Notes under the pieces: generated by a model
Seen by the model: only the letters and a program-made list of their open reading frames with translations
What the model was told of the DNA's origin: nothing
Database searches by the model: none
From: a virus
DNA: 48,088 nucleotides
IMG/VR virus record: IMGVR_UViG_3300031576_000078
Location: 1-48,088 of that record
Direction: 5' to 3' (one strand)
Shown: one piece after another, positions 42,644-48,088 of the stretch
How positions within the stretch are numbered: position 1 is the stretch's first letter
How the letters are laid out: every line of letters begins with the position of its first letter
Position numbers and translations under genes: made by a program

Positions 42644-43075
42644 TTACCCAAAGTGTTCCTGCACCCAAGCCCGCGCCATGCGTGCATGTAGGGCCGCATG
42701 GTACGACCTTGTACAAATCACCAGATTGGAGCGTCGGTTGTCTAACCCATTACCATTGACGTGATGTACGCATTCACCACGCTTCAGGCATCGCCCCAAT
42801 GTCCGCTCGGCAATCAGGTTGTGCTCTCTGATGTACCGATTTGCGCCGCGGCTACCAGCTTTCGTCAGTTTGCACGTGTGCTGTGGCCTTGCCTCCCACG
42901 GCACCGAGACATACCAATAGCCGCGACTGATGTACCTACCACCGCGCCAGTTGTGATGCTTCTCGCCTCGTCCGGCTACGGCATGTCCACATGCACGCGA
43001 ACAACTCTGTTGTCGCGGGCCCCGCGGACGAAAGGCCATCCCACAATGCACACAGGCTCTTGGGCGGTATGCCAT
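42644..43075 (-). CDS. HNH endonuclease
   Basis: 143 residues. Zinc front end (C-V-H-C-G, C-S-R-A-C-G), then I-R-E-H-N-L-I-A-E-R-T-L-G-R, C-V-H-H-V-N-G-N-G-L-D-N-R-R-S-N-L-V-I-C-T-R and the tail L-H-A-R-M. It is related to the HNH at 35899. It lies four bases after the scaffold stop and upstream of the capsid gene, with an HNH tail remnant following it. Lower GC than the genes around it. Confidence 0.85.
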   Translation of the reverse strand: MAYRPRACVHCGMAFRPRGPRQQSCSRACGHAVAGRGEKHHNWRGGRYISRGYWYVSVPWEARPQHTCKLTKAGSRGANRYIREHNLIAERTLGRCLKRGECVHHVNGNGLDNRRSNLVICTRSYHAALHARMARAWVQEHFG

Positions 43076-43079
43076 GTGG

Positions 43080-44210
43080 TCAGTCGTCTAACTCGGCGTA
43101 GCCCCCAGAGCTGAACCACGCATCGACTTCCTTCGTGGTCTTGAAGGTCGGCACCTTCGGTTTCGCCTTCGTACTGGCCGCTCCCTTGGCACTGGCCACG
43201 GGGGGCGGGGTCTGCTTGGCCTGCGTGGCCGGCGCGGCTGGGGGCGGCGTCGCCGCTGCTGCTGGAGCCGCTGCGGGCGCCACCGACCGCCGGAGTTGCG
43301 CCTCGTAGCGCAGCTCGTTGGCCACGGCGTCGTAGTCAATGACCGCGTCGCCTTTCCGAATGCCGTACTCCGGGTAGTCCCGTTCCGCTTCCCGGAAGAT
43401 GCGGTCGAAGAACGAGCCCCAGAGCCGGTTGACCATCGCGTCCCGGTCCAGCCCGGCGAACTCCGGGGTGGCCAGGAACTGGGAGACCGTCGCGCCCAGG
43501 TGCTCTCGCATCACGGGCTCGAGCTGCGCCGCCTGCGCCGCTTCCGCGGCCTCCGCCTGCTCGGTCTGCTGCGAGGCCAGCTGGGCCTTGAGGCTGTCGG
43601 CCTCCGCTTGCGCTTCGAGCGTGGACCAGTTGCGGTCCAGGTCGTCGAAGAACTCGGCGAGCTTGCCGTCGCGGCGGAGCGTCGCCAGGCGCGTGAGCAT
43701 GGCGTCGGCGCGGGAGACCTTCTCTTGTCCCACGCGGCCAGCCTGCGAGAGCTGGGCTTCGTAGTCTGCGCGCTGCCGGTCGATGCGCGACTGCGCGCCA
43801 TGGCCAGTCGCTAAGAGCTGGCGCAGCGCGTTCGCGGCATCACTCGGGAAGAACACGCCATCGGCGCGTTCCACAGCCCCGGTAATCGGATGCTCGGCGT
43901 TATAGGCCCGGTACAGGAATGGCTTGTCGGGTGCGGGCGCTACGCCAGGGGGAACGTCCCCTGGAGGGGCGGCGGCGGGCGGCGCGACAGCCGCTGGTGC
44001 CGGTGCTACCTCGGCGTCCGGTGTGACGAATCTCCCTTGGGCGTCACGCAGTGGACCAGCCGCTTCAGCGTCCGGTGCCCCATCTGCTGGGGCCGGTGCG
44101 GAAACGTCCGGGGCCGCGTCTTCGACCTCGCCACCTAAGTACTCGACCAACTCCTTGTCGGCGTCGGTCTCCTCTACCTGATCGGTGGGCGGTGATTCGG
44201 CTGCTAGCAT
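43080..44210 (-). CDS. Probable scaffolding protein
   Basis: 376 residues from the ATG at 44210 with AAGGAG upstream. The N-terminal third is acidic and Pro/Ala-rich (V-E-Y-L-G-G-E-V-E-D-A-A-P-D), the centre is helical (D-A-N-A-L-R-Q-L-L, then S-L-K-A-Q-L-A-S-Q-Q-T-E-Q-A) and the C-terminus is basic with K-A-K-P-K-V-P-T-F-K-T. This acidic-helical-basic plan upstream of the capsid gene is typical of scaffold proteins, whose basic end binds capsid subunits. Confidence 0.75.
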   Translation of the reverse strand: MLAAESPPTDQVEETDADKELVEYLGGEVEDAAPDVSAPAPADGAPDAEAAGPLRDAQGRFVTPDAEVAPAPAAVAPPAAAPPGDVPPGVAPAPDKPFLYRAYNAEHPITGAVERADGVFFPSDAANALRQLLATGHGAQSRIDRQRADYEAQLSQAGRVGQEKVSRADAMLTRLATLRRDGKLAEFFDDLDRNWSTLEAQAEADSLKAQLASQQTEQAEAAEAAQAAQLEPVMREHLGATVSQFLATPEFAGLDRDAMVNRLWGSFFDRIFREAERDYPEYGIRKGDAVIDYDAVANELRYEAQLRRSVAPAAAPAAAATPPPAAPATQAKQTPPPVASAKGAASTKAKPKVPTFKTTKEVDAWFSSGGYAELDD

Positions 44211-44211
44211 A

Positions 44212-46371
44212 TTACGCTCCTTTTTCGCATTTTGCAAGGGGGTCTGGCAACGGGGTGGGGAGAGGCAGGTGGAGCCGAGCCTCCAGCTCCCCCTTGGGGG
44301 TGGTCGGGACGGACCGGAGTACGGTCGTTGCCGTGATCGCACGGTCGGCTTGGCCCTTGGGTGTGATGATGGCCAGGAATTGGTCCTGCCCCATGCACAG
44401 CGGGCCGACCTCGCAGAACGGCAGCATCCGGTCCCGCCACCACTCGGCGTCCCGCACGATCAGGTGGGCGTTCCGGCCGTCGGGCAGCTGCTTCATGGCC
44501 ACATTCGTCGCCACGATGACGAGGCCCACCTGCTTGACCTTCGACACCAAGTGCTTGAGCACCGCGTCCAGGCACTGGGGCTCAACGTGCTCTAAGACGT
44601 CGTTGCACACCACGAGATCGGCGGGCTCGGGGTCCAGCTCGTAGCCCTTGACCGCCGGGTCGTATTGGCGGACCTGCACGCCTTTGATCCGCAGAGCCTT
44701 GGCCAGCGTATGGCGGCCGCAGCCGTAGTCTAAGATCGAGCGCAGGCGGAACTCTTTGGCGAGCGCCCGGACTTGCGCGACATACCGCTTGCCCGAGGTC
44801 CCGTAGCCCTTGTACCGCGTGAACATCTCGCGCTGGATCGCGCGGTACTGCGGCGTAATCAGGAGGTCGGCCTGCTTCATGCCCTTGATGACCGCGTCGC
44901 GTGGCGTGATCGAGACCGCGCCCTCTTTCTGGCTGCCGTCCGGCCCGAGCCCCAAGACCCCCTGCTTGCCGGGCCGCATCCCCGCCTGGGGGCCGATGAC
45001 GCACTTGATGAGGCCGTCCTCGACCAGGAAGTCGCCGACCTGGAACTTGGCCGTCAACTTCTCTTTCCACCATGCGGCGTTCTGGACGATGAGGTGCGTG
45101 TTGCGCCCATCGGGGAGGCACTTCTGGGCCTCGTGCGTCGAGACGACAACCAACGCGAGGCTGCGGATGCAGCGGCGCAGATCGTCCAAGACGGCGTCCA
45201 GGCACTCGGGCTCGACGTGCTCCAAGACATGGGTACAGATGACCACGTCCGCGGTGCGCGGGGACTCCTCTTTGCCCGTGATGCCCGGATCGTATTCCCA
45301 GATCGGCCGGTTCAGGGCACGGCCGACGAGCCCTTTCCCGCAGCCATAGTCCAAGACCGAGATCGGCTTCACCTCGTTCAGGATGTAGAGGACGACATCC
45401 AGGTAGCGGATGCCCGTCGTGCCGTAGAGCGGCTCCTCGTCGTGCATCACCCGTTGCAGGGCTTGGTGCTCGGGCGTAAACAGGGGCTGTTTCGCCACGG
45501 CGAGCACCTGCTGATGATCGGCCCGCACGGGCATGAACTTCTTCGGCTGGTAGTAGCGGTGGATGTGCTGCACCAGCCCTTCCCCGTAGAACTGGACCTT
45601 GAGGTCGGCGAGCTGGTCTAAGGTTTGCCACGTTTCCTTGGCTTGCGCGAGCATGGCGGGCGTGGTGATGTACTCCACCCCATCATAGACCATCTTGCCC
45701 AGGGACTTGGCCTTCTGGATCGGGTGGTCGCCGGCATGGCTGCCGGCCTTGCCGTAGCAGCCGTCGTAGCCGAACATGTGCAAGTTGCGGTAGCCCATGA
45801 AGCGGGCGAGGACCATGGCCCGCACCCCGACGCCCGAGCCGCCCGCCAGCGACCACTCGCCCGGCGGCAAGAGGCGCAGCGCGTCCTCCGACGTGTGAAA
45901 CACATGCCAGACCCGCATCTCGACCTGCGCCTTGAGGAGATGGCGGAAGTAGTCGGGATGCACGCACGAGGCGGGCAGGTAGATCGTGCCGGGCTGCGGC
46001 GTCCCCATGAGGCCGATCTTATGGGGCCGCGGGTCCACCTCGACGTGATAGGTGGGACGAATGCCGTGCTCGTAGCAGAACTTGTGCGACCCCGACATGG
46101 TGAAGATGACCTTGAAGTCCTTCAGGGCCTCCCAGGTGTCCTGCAGGGACGGGCCAAACCCGACGATGGCCACCGGCTCGTCGGAGACTTTCTCGAGCTG
46201 CGGCACAAGCCGGGAATGCACGTGCTTCAAGCACCAGCGGATCTGCTCGTCCCGGCGCCACTCCTCGATACAGTACGAGGTCCCGAGTGGGGTATCGAGC
46301 GACAGCGGGGTGTAGGTCGTCGGCTCCGCGGCCTCCGGGGCGGCGACGACGGGCTCGGCCACGGCGGTCAT
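44212..46371 (-). CDS. DUF115-like and tandem methyltransferase fusion
   Basis: 719 residues from the ATG in the ATGA overlap with the glycosyltransferase. Residues about 65-275 are a DUF115-like domain (V-G-F-G-P-S-L-Q-D-T-W, V-E-V-D-P-R-P-H-K-I, G-G-S-G-V-G-V-R-A) paralogous to the protein at 8050. Two SAM-methyltransferase-like domains follow, with V-L-D-Y-G-C-G-K-G (339-347) and I-L-D-Y-G-C-G-R-H (546-554), each continuing H/D-V-L-E-H-V-E-P and L-P-D-G-R-N-x-H-L-I-V. They are an internal duplication. Substrate is probably a sugar or glycan; it acts with the adjacent glycosyltransferase. Confidence 0.8.
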   Translation of the reverse strand: MTAVAEPVVAAPEAAEPTTYTPLSLDTPLGTSYCIEEWRRDEQIRWCLKHVHSRLVPQLEKVSDEPVAIVGFGPSLQDTWEALKDFKVIFTMSGSHKFCYEHGIRPTYHVEVDPRPHKIGLMGTPQPGTIYLPASCVHPDYFRHLLKAQVEMRVWHVFHTSEDALRLLPPGEWSLAGGSGVGVRAMVLARFMGYRNLHMFGYDGCYGKAGSHAGDHPIQKAKSLGKMVYDGVEYITTPAMLAQAKETWQTLDQLADLKVQFYGEGLVQHIHRYYQPKKFMPVRADHQQVLAVAKQPLFTPEHQALQRVMHDEEPLYGTTGIRYLDVVLYILNEVKPISVLDYGCGKGLVGRALNRPIWEYDPGITGKEESPRTADVVICTHVLEHVEPECLDAVLDDLRRCIRSLALVVVSTHEAQKCLPDGRNTHLIVQNAAWWKEKLTAKFQVGDFLVEDGLIKCVIGPQAGMRPGKQGVLGLGPDGSQKEGAVSITPRDAVIKGMKQADLLITPQYRAIQREMFTRYKGYGTSGKRYVAQVRALAKEFRLRSILDYGCGRHTLAKALRIKGVQVRQYDPAVKGYELDPEPADLVVCNDVLEHVEPQCLDAVLKHLVSKVKQVGLVIVATNVAMKQLPDGRNAHLIVRDAEWWRDRMLPFCEVGPLCMGQDQFLAIITPKGQADRAITATTVLRSVPTTPKGELEARLHLPLPTPLPDPLAKCEKGA

Positions 46372-47114
46372 CGGACGGTCTCCGAAATCGTCGGCCGCCA
46401 GGTTTGCCCGGTCGTCTGGCGATACTCCTCGAGCCAGAGGTCGGCGTGATCGCAGTCCGCCGTGTTGGGAAACCAGGGGCCGCCCAGCGTGTAGTGCAGG
46501 ACCTTGGCGTCGGGATTCGGCGCGTACTCGCCGACCAGCCAGTTCCATTCCAGCGGCAACGCACTCACTTGGTCAGGTTCCAGCCACTGGAAGCGATGCA
46601 GGAACAACCCGGACTCGGTGTTCACGGCGTAGGGCGTCAGCGCGCGGCACTCGTGATTGTTGAACACCATGAGCGAGGACCAGTTTTTCCGCGGGTAGAC
46701 CGTCTGGACCTGGCCCTCCATCTTGAGCCCCGCGCGCGGCGTGTAGTCGTGCTGGCAGCAATAGACGGCATGCACGGGCCCGGTGCCCAGATAGGCGTGG
46801 CGGGCGCTGTTGGCGGCCAGCCGCTCCACGAGGCCCACGAGCTCGGCGATGTCGGCCCGGACCAGCATGTCGCAGTCCATGAACATCGACAGGCCCTGAT
46901 AGTCGCTCAGATAGGGCACGAGGAACCGCGTGAAGCTGAACTCCGTGGCCTCCAGGGACGTGCGCTCGCGCGTATACAGACTGCCCAGCAAGTTCCGGGT
47001 CAACGGCGTGATGGCCACCGGGGAGGTGGCCTGCCGGAGGATGGAGTTGGCCAGCACGTGATAGGCGACGGGCTCGCGGGAATCGTAGCCGATGAACAGG
47101 CGCAAGGCTTTCAT
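46368..47114 (-). CDS. Glycosyltransferase (GT8-like)
   Basis: 248 residues. L-F-I-G-Y-D-S-R-E at the start, F-S-F-T-R-F-L-V-P, M-F-M-D-C-D-M-L (the D-x-D metal and nucleotide-sugar motif, Asp80 and Asp82), then H-Y-T-L-G-G-P-W-F near the C-terminus with a late His are the features of GT8-type enzymes. It overlaps the adenine methyltransferase (ATGA) upstream and the DUF115-methyltransferase fusion downstream, forming a small glycan or DNA-modification cassette. The acceptor is not known. Confidence 0.8.
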   Translation of the reverse strand: MKALRLFIGYDSREPVAYHVLANSILRQATSPVAITPLTRNLLGSLYTRERTSLEATEFSFTRFLVPYLSDYQGLSMFMDCDMLVRADIAELVGLVERLAANSARHAYLGTGPVHAVYCCQHDYTPRAGLKMEGQVQTVYPRKNWSSLMVFNNHECRALTPYAVNTESGLFLHRFQWLEPDQVSALPLEWNWLVGEYAPNPDAKVLHYTLGGPWFPNTADCDHADLWLEEYRQTTGQTWRPTISETVR

Positions 47115-47614
47115 TGTGGTGGGCCTTCGGTTCGACATGGTGGGCCTCCTGGCCGGAACTCGGCCGCGACCACAGGGACGGGGGAGGGAATGCGGTCGCC
47201 TTGGCGGTTGACCCAGCACACGCGGCCGCGAAAGAAGTGGATGGCCGCAGACGGCATGACGATGTCGTGCCACCAGTCGGCATCGGTGATGGACGGCAAC
47301 AGGACGATGACGGTGGCACCGGCCACGGCGGCATCCCGCGCCTTCGCCAGCCACGTGCCGAGTGCCGCCCCATAGGGCGGATTCAGGAACACGATGTCTT
47401 GGCCCCAGTCCTGGGCCAAGCCGTCATCGGCGGGCGTGAAGTACCGGGCGCACTTGTGATTCCACTCTTCGGCCGCGGCATCCAGCGTGAAGTGGAAGAT
47501 CTGATCAAGATGGTCGAACACGGCGGGATCGGTGGCGAGATGCTCCTCGGTGGGCCCGCCATCGGATTCCGCGACGGACCACATCTTGGTGCCATCCGAG
47601 ACCTGCCAGGTCAT
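47111..47614 (-). CDS. dam: Phage N6-adenine DNA methyltransferase (Dam type)
   Basis: 167 residues. F-T-L-D-A-A-A, then D-I-V-F-L-N-P-P-Y-G (catalytic N-P-P-Y at 78-81), and H-F-F-R-G-R-V-C-W match the phage Dam family, which methylates adenine in short sites to evade restriction. Length is normal for the family. ATGA overlaps bind it to both neighbours. Confidence 0.85.
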   Translation of the reverse strand: MTWQVSDGTKMWSVAESDGGPTEEHLATDPAVFDHLDQIFHFTLDAAAEEWNHKCARYFTPADDGLAQDWGQDIVFLNPPYGAALGTWLAKARDAAVAGATVIVLLPSITDADWWHDIVMPSAAIHFFRGRVCWVNRQGDRIPSPVPVVAAEFRPGGPPCRTEGPPQ

Positions 47615-47841
47615 GGCGCCTCTCCCGGCGCCGCCGCCTCGAGGGCGTCCCGGTGCGCGGCGCCAAAGCCGTCTGTGACTGGCAGGCCTGTCGTGACGAT
47701 GCCCCAGGTGGCGTGGCCCAAGCCGGGCTTACAGCGCCACGGCTTCCACCTCGTCGTGGTGCCATAGGGCGGGAGCCGATTCAGTGCGGCGCAGGCGCGT
47801 TCCGCGATTTCCCAGGATCGTATCCAGACCATCCCGAACAA
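47611..47841 (-). CDS. Small hypothetical protein opening the leftward operon
   Basis: 76 residues from the ATG at 47841; an ATG at 47832 is also possible. A helical N-terminus (W-E-I-A-E-R-A-C-A-A-L-N-R-L) precedes a basic Trp-rich middle (T-T-R-W-K-P-W-R-C-K-P). It ends in an ATGA overlap with the dam gene. No family recognised. No clear promoter is visible upstream. Confidence 0.5.
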   Translation of the reverse strand: MFGMVWIRSWEIAERACAALNRLPPYGTTTRWKPWRCKPGLGHATWGIVTTGLPVTDGFGAAHRDALEAAAPGEAP

Positions 47842-47879
47842 ACCCCGAAAAGAGGCGCCCTATGGTACCTTGGAGCCTT

Positions 47880-47908
47880 GCAGGTTGCAAGGGGGTCGTG
47901 CAACCTGC
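47880..47908. promoter_or_regulatory. Perfect inverted repeat in the divergent region
   Basis: GCAGGTTGCA (47880-47889) and TGCAACCTGC (47899-47908) are perfect 10-bp arms around AGGGGGTCG. It lies between the leftward gene at 47841 and the rightward promoter at 47917, the right place for an operator of a dimeric regulator. A partial copy (TTGCAAGGGGGTC, two bases, GCAAC) is at 44232-44251, inside the end of the fusion gene. Confidence 0.6.
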
Positions 47909-47916
47909 GAGGGGGC

Positions 47917-47944
47917 TTGTCAACTGAGGGGGGACCACTAGATT
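47917..47944 (+). promoter_or_regulatory. Sigma70-type promoter of the lipoprotein-lysis operon
   Basis: TTGTCA at 47917-47922, a 16-base spacer, TAGATT at 47939-47944. Transcription would start near 47951 and read through the join into the lipoprotein gene (start at 48002, equal to 41). It lies nine bases after an operator-like inverted repeat. Confidence 0.55.
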
Positions 47945-47961
47945 GGTGGGCGCGGGGTTAC

Positions 47962-48088
47962 CCCGCCCAGAGGAACTACGCTACTCCAGGAGATGTGCCC
48001 CATGCGCACCCCGATGCTGGCCGCGCTCCTGACATTCGCCGCCTGCGGCGGCGACCAAGGAACCGCGCCGCCCCCTCCCCCCCCACCC
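47962..48088. repeat. Terminal redundancy, right copy
   Basis: Identical to positions 1-127. It contains the ribosome site and first codons of the lipoprotein gene, which is whole only after the ends are joined. Confidence 0.95.

Noticed and set aside
1-48088. tRNA genes
   Set aside because: I saw no cloverleaf with a T-arm GGTTCGA-type motif and acceptor pairing, but a covariance-model scan was not possible here.

Overview
The window is a complete circular phage genome written out linearly. Its last 127 bases (47962-48088) repeat its first 127, so the unique length is about 47,961 bp. The DNA is GC-rich and coding-dense, and many genes are joined by ATGA, TGATG or TAATG overlaps. Portal, terminase, scaffold, major capsid protein, connector-like proteins and a 1,027-residue ejection-type protein are present. 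I see no tape-measure, sheath or tail-tube gene, so a short-tailed (podovirus-like) particle is likely. I recognise no polymerase, integrase, repressor or tRNA. A lipoprotein with a lipobox, a lytic transglycosylase and a spanin-like protein point to a host with an outer membrane. The lipoprotein style (Cys followed by GGD and a Pro-rich spacer) recalls Gemmatimonadota, but that is only a guess.

Layout. (1) Rightward, from a promoter at 47917 through the join to 3437: lipoprotein, small membrane and zinc proteins, a DUF5664 enzyme, a transglycosylase, and several small proteins built from a tetrapeptide repeat (R-V-x-x). (2) Leftward, 14891 to 3613: portal, fibre and receptor-binding proteins, a DUF115-like protein, more tetrapeptide-repeat proteins, the large terminase with an intein, and a terminase-associated small protein. 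A short rightward island with its own promoter (4081-4653) interrupts it. (3) Rightward, 15398 to 26098, probably early genes: small membrane proteins, a C5 cytosine methyltransferase, a HAD nucleotidase, a metallophosphoesterase, a YqaJ exonuclease, a zinc protein with an SSB-like tail, a resolvase-like nuclease, an HTH protein and many tiny zinc or membrane proteins. (4) Leftward, 47841 to 26232: adenine methyltransferase, glycosyltransferase, a DUF115 plus double-methyltransferase fusion, scaffold, capsid, connector-like proteins, fibres, ejection proteins and a membrane protein. Transcription units converge at 3.4-3.6 kb and 26.1-26.2 kb and diverge at 14.9-15.4 kb and 47.84-47.96 kb.

Three signals stand out. 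First, the terminase intein (224 residues, inserted at the third nuclease motif) contains a separate HNH endonuclease gene in another frame; its stop codon lies in the intein's terminal His-Asn codons. Second, at least seven tiny genes on both strands encode the same R-V-x-x tetrapeptide repeat with near-uniform codons (CGC GTC). Third, at three operon boundaries there are pentamer arrays (C-N-N-G-G repeated 10 to 16 times), which read as GG every five bases on one strand.

Free-standing HNH or endonuclease VII-like genes sit between capsid and metabolic genes. Around several of them the neighbouring gene's start region is duplicated, truncated or replaced by a non-standard start codon (ATC, ACG, TTG, GTG). 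This suggests repeated invasion at gene starts. One endonuclease has its ribosome binding site inside a strong hairpin.
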